From Deltaproteobacteria bacterium (GTDB taxonomy: Bacteria; Bdellovibrionota; UBA1018; UBA923): a stretch of DNA of 14,481 nt. Under the pieces are notes generated by a model. The model was not told the DNA's origin and did not search any database. It was given only the letters and a program-made list of their open reading frames with translations. The stretch is from positions 1-14,481 of the forward strand of contig JACQAX010000118.1 of NCBI GenBank assembly GCA_016194795.1, in the 5' to 3' direction. The position numbers and the translations under genes were made by a program. Of this stretch, positions 7,561 to 14,437 are shown piece by piece; position 1 is the stretch's first letter; each line of letters starts with the position of its first letter.

Positions 7561-8931
7561 TCAGTGCGACGAGGCGCTGGTCTGCGGGCGCGCGTTCCAG
7601 AGCACGGCCATGAGCACCGCGCCGATGGCCGAGAAGCCGATCATCGTCGGCCCCCACGAGCCCCAGCCGAAATGCTCGAGCAGGTAGCCCATCCCGATGC
7701 CGACGAACGAGCCGGCCAGGTACTGCATGCCATCGAAGAGGCCGCAGGCGGTGGCGGCGGCCTTTTTGCCGCCGAAGTCCATCGAGGCGGTGCCCGAGAG
7801 CATCGAGTGCACCATGCTGATGGCGAACGAGTTGGCGATGAAAGCCAGAATGATCCAGTCGAGGCTCGGCGATCTCCAGACGACCGCGAGCGAGAGCACC
7901 TGGATGGCGTAACCGATGAAGGCGACCGGCGGACGGCGGCCCTTGAAGGCCCAGTCCGAAAGCATGCCCGCGCAGAACGCGCCGGCGATGCCCGCGAGCA
8001 CGACGCCGGTGGCGCCCTTGGCGAAGACGGCCGACTTGAGCGACAGGTGCTGGGCCTCGGTCATGTAGCGCGGGAACCACTGCTCGAAGCCGTGGCGCAC
8101 GAAGCCCGTGCAGAACTCGGCGGCCGCGATGGTGAGCGTGACCGGGTTGGTGAAGATCTTGCGCAAAACGTACTTCACGCTCACGGCCTCGGTGTCGCCG
8201 CTCGAGGCATCCTGCACGTCGAGCTCGGGCAAGCCGCAGTCCTCAGGGGCGTCGCGTACGACGGCATAGGTGAGCAAGGCGAGCACGCCGACGATGGCCG
8301 ACGGGATGAAGAACACCCACTGCCACGGGAGCGCCGCCACGATCGCCGCGCCCAGGAAGAAAATCAGCGCCCGCCCGCCCTGGATCATGCTGCCGAAGAT
8401 CGCCGAGAACACGCCGCGCTCGCTCACGTGGAACCAGCCCGCGTTCACCTTGATGAGCGACAGCGCGCTGTACGACTGGAAGTACGAGTTGAGCGACCAC
8501 ATGACGGTGAAGTACATGAGAAGGAACTGGCCCTTGCCCAGAAAGCCCAGGTAAGCGCCCATCCCGAAAAGGAAGTTGAAGACCATCGCGCCGAGCGCGC
8601 CGATGAGCATCGACTTGCGTCCGCCCATCTTGTCGGCGATCGGGCCGTTGAACATCGCCGAGAAGCCGTAAAGAAGCAGGGCGCCGCTGATGATGGCGCC
8701 GATCTGGGTCTTGTCCCAGCCGTACTGCTTGGAAAGCTCGGCGTTGGCCATCGAGAGGTTGTAGCGGGCCATGTACATGCCGGCGTAGGTCGTGCCCAGC
8801 GTCAGCCAGTTGGCGGCGCGGCGCTTGCGGAACTCCGGGGAGTGCCCCTGGGCCAGCTTTGTCGGATGGCCGGACTTTTTCGCCGTGACCTTGCGTGGCT
8901 CCGCCATCTTTCTCTCCACCGTGACTTCCAT
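7561..8931 (-). CDS. MFS transporter, organophosphate:Pi antiporter (GlpT/UhpT)-like
   Basis: The 456-residue inner-membrane protein shows about twelve hydrophobic segments with a hydrophilic N-terminus (residues 1-38) and a central cytoplasmic loop. The first helix and following loop (Y-M-A-R-Y-N-L-S-M-A-N-A, then Y-G-F-S-A-M-F-N-G-P-I-A-D-K-M-G-G-R-K) match the OPA branch of the major facilitator superfamily, whose members exchange glycerol-3-phosphate, hexose phosphates or phosphoglycerate for inorganic phosphate. The arginine in A-R-Y-N-L corresponds to the conserved helix-1 Arg that binds phosphate in GlpT. F-D-G-M-Q-Y-L-A-G-S near the C-terminus also fits. ATG 8931 is preceded by A-G-G-G-G-G-G, which lies in a small inverted repeat. 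The secreted phosphoesterase gene ends 41 bases upstream and the CPBP gene begins 13 bases downstream. Substrate specificity within OPA-like transporters is not certain; non-phosphate substrates occur in related groups. Confidence 0.88.
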   Translation of the reverse strand: MEVTVERKMAEPRKVTAKKSGHPTKLAQGHSPEFRKRRAANWLTLGTTYAGMYMARYNLSMANAELSKQYGWDKTQIGAIISGALLLYGFSAMFNGPIADKMGGRKSMLIGALGAMVFNFLFGMGAYLGFLGKGQFLLMYFTVMWSLNSYFQSYSALSLIKVNAGWFHVSERGVFSAIFGSMIQGGRALIFFLGAAIVAALPWQWVFFIPSAIVGVLALLTYAVVRDAPEDCGLPELDVQDASSGDTEAVSVKYVLRKIFTNPVTLTIAAAEFCTGFVRHGFEQWFPRYMTEAQHLSLKSAVFAKGATGVVLAGIAGAFCAGMLSDWAFKGRRPPVAFIGYAIQVLSLAVVWRSPSLDWIILAFIANSFAISMVHSMLSGTASMDFGGKKAAATACGLFDGMQYLAGSFVGIGMGYLLEHFGWGSWGPTMIGFSAIGAVLMAVLWNARPQTSASSH

Positions 8932-8936
8932 GCGCC

Positions 8937-8952
8937 CCCCTACCTATAGGGG
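8937..8952 (-). promoter_or_regulatory. Short inverted repeat covering the MFS ribosome-binding site
   Basis: On the minus strand CCCCTA (8952-8947), four bases, then TAGGGG (8942-8937) can pair over 6 bp. The right arm is most of the Shine-Dalgarno sequence of the MFS gene, whose ATG begins at 8931. It is weaker than the hairpin at 4798-4829, and two unpaired G remain free. Confidence 0.35.
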
Positions 8953-8972
8953 AACGACTACAACCGCCCGAG

Positions 8973-9791
8973 CTACTTTGTCCAGACGTCCGAGACGGCG
9001 CGGGCCTTGGAATCGTTTCGACCCAGCGTGCCAAGCTCAAAGACGTCCTCGACGGTGCGCAGAAGGTCGTAGTGGGTGTATCTCGCCGTCGAGCGCGCGC
9101 CGGCGCGGACGCCCGCGCCCCAGAAGAGCGAGTAGATCTGGTTGTCGTGGCCACCGTCATCCTCGTCGAAGGTGACGACGAAGAGCAGCCCGTCGGTGAA
9201 GCGATGGTCGGCGAGCAGCGGCGTGAAACGCTTGGCAAGCCAGCGGTCGGCGAACTTCACGCCGGTGTCGTGGCCGTTGTCGTTGTTGTCGGGGATGTAG
9301 AGCGCGTAATCGGGCAGCGCGCCGTTGCGCACGTCCTCGTCGAGCTGGGCGGCGTTGACGATGCGCGCGCAGCGATCTGGCTTTTCCTGCACGTTCTTGT
9401 AGCTCAGGAACGGGACGTGGCGCCGGGCATACTTGCCTCGAGCGCTCCCGAGAAAACAGTTCCCCGGATAGCCCTCGGCGTAAACCTTCCAGCTCCGGCC
9501 CTTGGCTTCGAGCAGATCGCCGAGATGAGTGGCGTCGATCGTCTTCTGCCAGTCGTTGTGGATCCCCCAGGTCGAACCCGACGTCAGCGCGACGTAGTTG
9601 GGATACGACGGGTGCGTCTCGGCGCGCAGGTCGAGCGTGGCGCCCTCCGCGGCGAGCTTCTTCATATAAGGTTGGCGGATAGCCGCCTCCTCCGACTCGT
9701 TCTCGAGGATCACGATCAGCACTTTCTGGAAGGGCGCGGCCTGCGCCTGCAGGCATCCCAGCAACGCGAGCGCCGAAAGAACGAGCTTCAT
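8973..9791 (-). CDS. Secreted phosphoesterase (acid phosphatase / phospholipase C-like family)
   Basis: The 272-residue protein starts with a signal peptide (M-K-L-V-L-S-A-L-A-L-L-G-C-L-Q-A-Q-A). It could be cut after A-Q-A (residue 18), or processed as a lipoprotein at Cys13, since L-L-G-C is a weak lipobox. The mature part has the layout of the phosphoesterase family PF04185: V-I-L-E-N (Glu30, Asn31), T-H-P-S-Y-P-N-Y-V-A-L-T-S-G (59-72), the N-N-D-N-G-H-D segment (169-175) and V-T-F-D-E-D-D-G-G (206-214) as metal and phosphate ligands. This shorter version resembles bacterial acid-phosphatase-like members rather than long phospholipases C. It should hydrolyse phosphate esters in the periplasm or outside the cell. 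Its ATG overlaps the TGA of the methyltransferase gene by 4 bases (9788-9791). The following OPA-like transporter gene suggests joint use of phosphorylated compounds. Confidence 0.87.
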   Translation of the reverse strand: MKLVLSALALLGCLQAQAAPFQKVLIVILENESEEAAIRQPYMKKLAAEGATLDLRAETHPSYPNYVALTSGSTWGIHNDWQKTIDATHLGDLLEAKGRSWKVYAEGYPGNCFLGSARGKYARRHVPFLSYKNVQEKPDRCARIVNAAQLDEDVRNGALPDYALYIPDNNDNGHDTGVKFADRWLAKRFTPLLADHRFTDGLLFVVTFDEDDGGHDNQIYSLFWGAGVRAGARSTARYTHYDLLRTVEDVFELGTLGRNDSKARAVSDVWTK

Positions 9792-10477
9792 TTGAGCTTC
9801 ACTCCCATGGTCAGTCCCTCGCCGGTCGGCAGGATCGTCGCGCGAAAGCGCCCGCCCCGGGCGAGCTCGCGATTGAAGGCCTGGAGGCCGCGGATATTGG
9901 CCTCGTCCTCGGCGTCGTCGAACTTCTCGTCGGCGATCATGCCCCAGCCGAAGGTGTTGTCGCCGAGCACGACGCCGCCCACGCGCAGGTGGTCGGCCGC
10001 CCAGGCGAGATAGCGCGGATAATTGAGCTTGTCGGCGTCGATGAAGACGAGATCGAAAGGGCCGTGCCGGTCGATCGAGGGGAGCTTTTCGACGGCGGAT
10101 CCCACGATGGTTTCCACGCGATCGGCGACGCCGGCCTTGCGAAACGACTCGCGGGCGACCTCGGCATGGCGAGGCTCGACGTCGAACGTGTAAAGCTTGC
10201 CGCCGGGCCCGAGCGCCCGGGCGATGGCCGTGCCAGAATAGCCGCCGAGCGTCCCGATCTCCACCGCGTTGCGCGCCCCAACCGCTCGCGTCAGCGTTTC
10301 CAGGTGAAGCGCGTCCATCGTTCCCACCTGGATGGCGGGCAGGCCCGCGGCGACCGAGCGCTCGCGGATCTCGGCGAGCACCGGATCTTCGGGTTGAAAC
10401 GTCTCGACCGCGTAGCGCGCCAGGCGCTCGTCGGTCTGCATGAAGGATTTTTCCATGGTCGGGCCCAGGCCTCTCAT
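9788..10477 (-). CDS. SAM-dependent O-methyltransferase (catechol-OMT/CCoAOMT-like, Methyltransf_3)
   Basis: The 229-residue cytoplasmic protein has the standard motifs of the small divalent-metal-dependent O-methyltransferases: A-V-E-I-G-T-L-G-G-Y-S-G (71-82) for SAM binding, T-F-D-V-E-P (97-102) with an acidic residue for the ribose, and F-D-L-V-F-I-D-A-D-K-L-N-Y (141-153) followed by L-G-D-N-T-F-G-W-G (171-179). Asp147, Asp173 and Asn174 are the expected metal ligands. Length is normal for the family. ATG 10477 overlaps the stop of the upstream peptidase remnant as ATGA, which supports this start although no Shine-Dalgarno sequence is visible; ATG 10456 (seven codons later) is an alternative. 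The 3' end overlaps the phosphoesterase start. Family members methylate catechols, caffeoyl-CoA or other vicinal hydroxyls; the substrate here is unknown, and no natural-product genes are nearby. Confidence 0.9.
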   Translation of the reverse strand: MRGLGPTMEKSFMQTDERLARYAVETFQPEDPVLAEIRERSVAAGLPAIQVGTMDALHLETLTRAVGARNAVEIGTLGGYSGTAIARALGPGGKLYTFDVEPRHAEVARESFRKAGVADRVETIVGSAVEKLPSIDRHGPFDLVFIDADKLNYPRYLAWAADHLRVGGVVLGDNTFGWGMIADEKFDDAEDEANIRGLQAFNRELARGGRFRATILPTGEGLTMGVKLK

Positions 10478-11416
10478 CGCAGGGACGACACGCCGTAAGT
10501 GTTGGCGATCAGCGTTCCCGCGTCGACCCAGATATTACCGTCTTCGACCTGCCAGTCATCAGAATACTTCTTGTAGCCGACGCCCCAGCTGTTGCGGACG
10601 AGGTACTGGCAACGCTCCAGGCCGTGGTCGTCGCGGACGAGGCGGCGGCCGATGACGAGCGAGGCGTGCCGCATAAAGCTTCTCGGGCTCGGCGCCGCCT
10701 TTCGGGCGATACTCGTCGCACGCCGGAAACTTCTCCTTCAGGCGATGCTCGGCGGTGCAGCCGGCCGAGACCACGCCGCGCAGGAACGGAATCGCCTCGC
10801 CGCGCTCGAGCAGCTCCACGAGCTCGGCCTGCGCGGGAACGAGCGCGTCGGGCAGCGCGAGCTGCTTGCGCAGGATCGTGTCCATCTCCTCGAGCAGCGC
10901 CTGGCGCATCGCCGGGTCGCCCTTGATCATGTGGAAGTTGTCGTAAATCGCGCGGAGCTGCGCGATCGAGTGGCGGGCCTTGGTGCCCTTGAACGCGTCG
11001 CCGATGACGCGATCGTCGCACGAGCCGCGCTCACGGATGGCGTTGACCGCCTCGCAGGGCCGGCCGAAGTCGATCGAGTCGTCGGTGGTGTCGAAGGACA
11101 TGCCGTCGTCACCCGACGAGCTGGCCGCGTCGCCCTTCGGCGCGCGCGCGTCGAAAGCCGCCTCGAGCGCGGACGTGAGGTGCTCGAAGTTTTCGTCGCC
11201 ACCGTCTTTCGGGTTGGTGAAGCGCCAGGCATCGATGAGCTGCGCGCCCGCGTACGCGTAACAGGTGTTGAGCGCGCCCTGGTTGGGCACCGGAATCTGC
11301 GCCATCGCGGCGACTTTCACGTCGCCGCACTCGAGCGCGGCGCTGGTCTCCGCGACGGCCGCGGTCGCCCCAAGCAGGAACGTCGCAAGAAACAGAACCC
11401 CGAATTTCGTGCCCAT
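10474..11416 (-). pseudogene. Papain-like (C1) cysteine peptidase, frameshifted and probably internally deleted
   Basis: From ATG 11416 the frame encodes a signal peptide (residues 1-22, ending A-V-A), then V-P-N-Q-G-A-L-N-T-C-Y-A-Y-A (Gln46 oxyanion hole, Cys52 nucleophile), and continues to about residue 248. Here the coding sense jumps by +1: the next frame, open from before 10674 to TGA 10474, encodes R-H-A-S-L-V-I-G-R-R with the catalytic histidine and Y-L-V-R-N-S-W-G with the asparagine. The first frame instead runs on as arginine/proline-rich nonsense to 10559. Known C1 relatives of this style have some tens of residues, including a P-V-x-I-S-Y-like strand, just before H-A-S; nothing like it is present, so an out-of-frame deletion near 10676-10720 is more likely than a single-base slip. 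The start is set by G-G-G-G-A-G-G-G-G before ATG; an ORF extension to 11470 would bury the signal peptide. TGA overlaps the methyltransferase ATG. A sequencing or assembly error could mimic this. Confidence 0.75.
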
Positions 11417-11476
11417 CAACCCCTCCCCTATACCGGGGCGGGTCATCTCAGAATGGACACGTTTTGACAAGACGCG

Positions 11477-11617
11477 TTATGCTGCTTTTGGCGCTTCCTG
11501 GCTATTGCGCGAGCGCTTCAGATTCGACGTTCCCCGGCCGCTCGCCCAGTGCGGCAGCAGTGGCTTGCGCCCCATCTCACAACGCGTCTCGGTCGTATGG
11601 CTCATGTGTCCCTTCAT
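11477..11617 (-). CDS. Small basic ORF (46 aa) behind a sigma-54-type promoter
   Basis: ATG 11617-11615 opens a 46-codon frame ending in TAA (11479-11477). The product starts M-K-G-H-M-S-H-T-T-E-T-R and ends S-Q-E-A-P-K-A-A. It is basic, rich in R/K/H/S, has one cysteine and no hydrophobic segment, so it should be cytoplasmic if made. GGGGG (11628-11624) sits six bases before the ATG, a well-placed ribosome-binding site. The predicted sigma-54 promoter would start transcription 13 bases upstream of the ATG, leaving just that site as leader. Third-position GC is about 72 percent, lower than in the neighbouring genes, so coding evidence from composition is moderate. I do not recognise the sequence. 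It ends 60 bases before the peptidase start on the same strand and could be the first gene of that operon, a leader ORF, or a chance frame. Confidence 0.42.
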   Translation of the reverse strand: MKGHMSHTTETRCEMGRKPLLPHWASGRGTSNLKRSRNSQEAPKAA

Positions 11618-11640
11618 ATTTTTCCCCCGTGGCCGCTTAG

Positions 11641-11657
11641 AGCAATCGACGTGCCAG
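11641..11657 (-). promoter_or_regulatory. Near-perfect sigma-54 (RpoN) -24/-12 promoter
   Basis: On the minus strand CTGGCACG-TCGA-TTGCT (11657-11641) matches the consensus YTGGCACG-N4-TTGCW at every defined position, with the invariant GG and GC dinucleotides correctly spaced. Counting from the GC places the transcription start at about 11630, between the element and the small ORF. It lies in intergenic DNA and points into the leftward gene set. RpoN promoters need a bacterial enhancer-binding protein; none is encoded in the window. The match is read directly; use in the cell is inferred. Confidence 0.65.
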
Positions 11658-11694
11658 ACGTGATTTCAATGAGTTAGAGCCCCCGGCTGCGTTA

Positions 11695-11704
11695 TGCAAT
11701 TGCA
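11695..11704. promoter_or_regulatory. Palindrome, possible upstream activator site for the sigma-54 promoter
   Basis: TGCAATTGCA is a perfect 10-bp palindrome centred about 70 bases upstream of the predicted start, inside a wider ATGCA-N9-TGCAT inverted repeat (11695-11713). An enhancer-binding protein could bind there, since such sites usually lie about 70-150 bases upstream. Short palindromes are common, so this is suggestive only. Confidence 0.3.
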
Positions 11705-11723
11705 ACGTGCATCGCGCCCTGCA

Positions 11724-12473
11724 CTACCGCCACTCGAAATCGGCCAGGAGCGCGGCATGGTCGGAGAGCGCCGCCCAAGGCCCCCGATGGAGGCATTTCG
11801 CGAGCCGGGGCTCGAGCCCGTGGAAGTAGATGCGGTCGAGGCGCAGAACCGGCATTCGGGCCGGAAAGGTGCGGGCATGCCGGTGGTGGCGGGTCTGGTA
11901 GGCCTCGTCCAGACCGACCTGGTGCTTGAAGAGCCGCGACAGGCGCAACGTCCAGTCGTTGAAGTCTCCGGCCACGACGAGGCCCTGGCCGAGCTCGACG
12001 GTGCGGCGGACGCGGTCGCAGAGCCGGCGCGCCTGGTACTGCCGATCGCGCTCGAGCAGCCCGAAATGCGCGCACATCAGATGCAGCTCGGGGCGGCTCT
12101 CGAACGGCCTCACGACGGCGTGGAGAATCCCCCGGCGCTCGAGCTTGGTCGTCGAGACGTCCTCGTTCTCGTAGCTCAGGATGGGGTGCTTGCTCAGGAT
12201 CGCGTTGCCGTGGTGGCCCTCGTCGTAGACGGCGTTGCGGCCGTAAGCAAAATGCGGCCAGAGCGCCTCGGCGAGGAACTCGAACTGCGCGACCCAGGGC
12301 CAGCCGCGCACGCGGCGCTCGTGGCCCCGGTGCTCGCCGAGCACCTCCTGCAGGAAGAGAAAGTCGGGCGCGACCGAGCGGATGGCCTCGCGGATCTCGC
12401 GCAGCACGAAGGCTCGGTTCCTCGCGCTGAAGCCCTTGTGGATGTTGTACGAGAGCACGCGAAAACGTTTCAT
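11724..12473 (-). CDS. Endonuclease/exonuclease/phosphatase (EEP)-fold protein, YbhP-like
   Basis: The 249-residue protein carries the EEP superfamily signature in order: L-S-Y-N-I-H-K-G (7-14, Asn10), F-L-Q-E-V (40-44, Glu43), H-G-N-A-I-L-S (88-94), C-A-H-F-G-L (134-139, His136), V-A-G-D-F-N-D-W (167-174), R-L-D-R-I-Y (211-216, Asp213) and S-D-H-A (237-240). These are the metal-binding and catalytic residues of a DNase I-like phosphodiesterase or phosphatase, and all seem intact. No signal peptide is visible. ATG 12473 overlaps the TGA of the phospholipase D-like gene (ATGA), so translation is coupled and the longer frame reaching 12743 is only overlap with that gene. In E. coli the EEP protein YbhP is encoded beside cardiolipin synthase ClsB (YbhO), which supports a lipid-related phosphodiester substrate over nucleic acid, though neither is shown. 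Confidence 0.9.
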   Translation of the reverse strand: MKRFRVLSYNIHKGFSARNRAFVLREIREAIRSVAPDFLFLQEVLGEHRGHERRVRGWPWVAQFEFLAEALWPHFAYGRNAVYDEGHHGNAILSKHPILSYENEDVSTTKLERRGILHAVVRPFESRPELHLMCAHFGLLERDRQYQARRLCDRVRRTVELGQGLVVAGDFNDWTLRLSRLFKHQVGLDEAYQTRHHRHARTFPARMPVLRLDRIYFHGLEPRLAKCLHRGPWAALSDHAALLADFEWR

Positions 12474-14437
12474 CGGAGCAGGCTTCCGCAAACGAAGGCG
12501 GCCGACGCCTCGAGCGCCGCGAGGAGAACGGCGCCGAGCGCGAACCAGCGCACCGGAATCGAAAACACCCCCTGGTAGATCACCTTGGCGCGGAAGCTCA
12601 GCCGCGGGTCGGCGACGACTCGCGCGAGCACGAAGGGATGGCGCCGCCCCAGCAGCTCCGAGAGCGCGGCCGACGACTGGCGACGCATGAGCCGCCGGGC
12701 GACGTCCGGGAAAACGCGCGCCAGGACGTAGCCCAGGACGCAAGCGACGAGCAGGCTCGTGAAAACGAGCTGGAACCCCGCGCGCGCGCCGAGGCCGATG
12801 CCCGCGACGGCGGTCGCGAGCAACGTCGGGATCGGCAGCAGCCAGCTCATGCTGAGGGCATAGGCGCAGGTGAGCGCGAGGACGAGGTCGCCCGCCTCCA
12901 GGCGCAGGCCCGCCGCGCTCGCGAACGCGAGCGAGAAGCCGGGAGCGAGCAGCGAGAGCGCCCAGGCCCAGAGCGGCAGCAGGCGCCGCACGCGCGCGGC
13001 GCTACCGAGCGCAAGCCGCGACTTGATCGCGTACCCGAGCGGCACGGGCGGGTCGAAAAAGCTCTGCATCGGAAGGTGGCGCGCGCACCAGCCCTCGAAC
13101 GTCCCGAAATACCCGTCCCACGACGCATGGACGTCGCGCAGGCGCATGTGGACGCGGCCGGCGCCGAGGGCCGCGGGCGCGCCGAAAAAGCGGCTCACCG
13201 CCTCGGGCCCCCAATGCTCGACGACGCGGGTGGCGAGGCGGGCGATGAGCTCGCGCGTGCCGGCGTCCTCGCCGACGAGGGTGAGCGAAAGCTCGGTGTC
13301 GAGGCGAAAGCCGCGGTTGTTGAAGTTGCTCGAGCCGATCGACATGTAGCGATCGTCGACGATCAACGTCTTCGAATGGACGTAGACGTGGCGCTCGCGC
13401 CCCCGCTCGCTCGTGAACGGGCAGCCGAGCACGAACAGGGCGCCGGTCTCGCGCGCCACCTCGGCGAGCTCGTCGAGCAGCTTCGTCTGCACCACGCCCA
13501 TCATGCGGAACGCGAGCGAGCCCCCGCCACACGAGGGCACCACGAGAAAGAGCCGGAAACCCGTCCCTTTCCAGCGCCTCAGCAGCGCGATCAGCTCGTC
13601 GTTGATCCGCCGCGACCAGTAGTACTGGTTCTCGATGACGAGCTGCCGCTGGGCGTGCCGGATCAGCTCGCGAAACAGGAACTCGGTCTCGCGCACGAGC
13701 AGCGGCCGCTCGAGCCCGACGCGCGCGCGGGTGCGGCTGATGAGCACCGGATAGCGCCCGCGTCCCTCGGCCAGCGCCACGCGCTGGCGCATCGGAAACG
13801 GCGCCGAGCTGAGGTTGCGCCAGCGCCAGCCGACGTGCTCGACGATGTCGGCGGCGACCTCGCCGCGCACCTCGACGATGAGGTCGTGGTAGGGCTGGTG
13901 CTCCTCGAGCTCGTGGTGGAGCGAGCGGCGCGGATCGTCGAAACGGTGGTCCGGCGAATCCCAGCGGTCGGCGCAGATGTCGACGCCGCCGACGAAGGCG
14001 ACCTCGCCGTCGACGACCACGACCTTCTCGTGGTGGGAGCCGCCGTAGGGGTGGCGGTTGTCGAAGACGAAGTGGACGCGCTCGTGGATGTTGCCCCAGA
14101 CCCAGCTCTGCATCAGCTCGCGCTCGAAGACGTAGAAGTAGGCGTAGTCCCACATGAGGAAATAGACGTGGAAGTCCGGCTTCTGCGTGCAGAGCCGGAC
14201 GATCAGGTCGCGAAAGCCCTCCTTGCGCTCGAGGCTGAGCTCGATGCGCGAGTCGAGCTGCCAGCCCACGAAGATGGCGTACGAGTGGGCCTGCTCGAGG
14301 GTTTCGGCGACGCGGCGGTAATAAGGCCCCGCCTCCCAGAGCACGTCCCACGACTCGCTCGTCGACGCCTTGAAGAAGCTCCGCTTCGAGAGCCCCCACG
14401 CGCCGTCTTTCTGGACAAAAAGCTTTTTCGCCTCCAT
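12470..14437 (-). CDS. Phospholipase D/cardiolipin synthase-like protein with C-terminal membrane domain
   Basis: The 655-residue protein (from ATG 14437, preceded by G-A-A-G-A-G-G-G) has two HKD catalytic motifs: H-H-E-K-V-V-V-V-D-G (His136, Lys138, Asp143) and V-H-S-K-T-L-I-V-D-D (His354, Lys356, Asp361), each followed by the usual glycine/serine-rich strand (F-V-G-G-V-D; I-G-S-S-N-F-N-N-R-G). I-E-N-Q-Y-Y-W-S near 268-275 is also typical. Residues about 485-650 hold several membrane segments, with L-P-I-P-T-L-L-A-T-A-V-A-G-I-G-L-G resembling the start of a VTT/DedA-like domain; the later part is short or degenerate for that domain. Such PLD-VTT fusions occur in proteobacteria and sit in the inner membrane. 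They may form cardiolipin or related phospholipids, or hydrolyse them; the sequence does not decide. A GTG at 14470 is an alternative upstream start. It is translationally coupled to the EEP gene. Confidence 0.9.
   Translation of the reverse strand: MEAKKLFVQKDGAWGLSKRSFFKASTSESWDVLWEAGPYYRRVAETLEQAHSYAIFVGWQLDSRIELSLERKEGFRDLIVRLCTQKPDFHVYFLMWDYAYFYVFERELMQSWVWGNIHERVHFVFDNRHPYGGSHHEKVVVVDGEVAFVGGVDICADRWDSPDHRFDDPRRSLHHELEEHQPYHDLIVEVRGEVAADIVEHVGWRWRNLSSAPFPMRQRVALAEGRGRYPVLISRTRARVGLERPLLVRETEFLFRELIRHAQRQLVIENQYYWSRRINDELIALLRRWKGTGFRLFLVVPSCGGGSLAFRMMGVVQTKLLDELAEVARETGALFVLGCPFTSERGRERHVYVHSKTLIVDDRYMSIGSSNFNNRGFRLDTELSLTLVGEDAGTRELIARLATRVVEHWGPEAVSRFFGAPAALGAGRVHMRLRDVHASWDGYFGTFEGWCARHLPMQSFFDPPVPLGYAIKSRLALGSAARVRRLLPLWAWALSLLAPGFSLAFASAAGLRLEAGDLVLALTCAYALSMSWLLPIPTLLATAVAGIGLGARAGFQLVFTSLLVACVLGYVLARVFPDVARRLMRRQSSAALSELLGRRHPFVLARVVADPRLSFRAKVIYQGVFSIPVRWFALGAVLLAALEASAAFVCGSLLR

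Noticed and set aside
7276..8949. 557-codon open frame on the plus strand
   Set aside because: It is antisense to the MFS gene, with a histidine/arginine/glutamate-rich product typical of shadow frames. The minus-strand frame has clear transporter motifs.
11429..11438. TATAGG near the peptidase start as a -10 promoter box
   Set aside because: No -35 box at a suitable distance could be found, and a start there would remove most of the leader; the sigma-54 element upstream is more convincing.
11417..11470. Upstream extension of the C1 peptidase start to 11470
   Set aside because: It would add 18 residues before a clear signal peptide, while ATG 11416 has a strong ribosome-binding site.
11724..12743. 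Longer 339-aa version of the EEP protein
   Set aside because: The extra 90 N-terminal residues are arginine-rich nonsense within the PLD-like gene. ATG 12473 gives the standard EEP N-terminus and an ATGA overlap.
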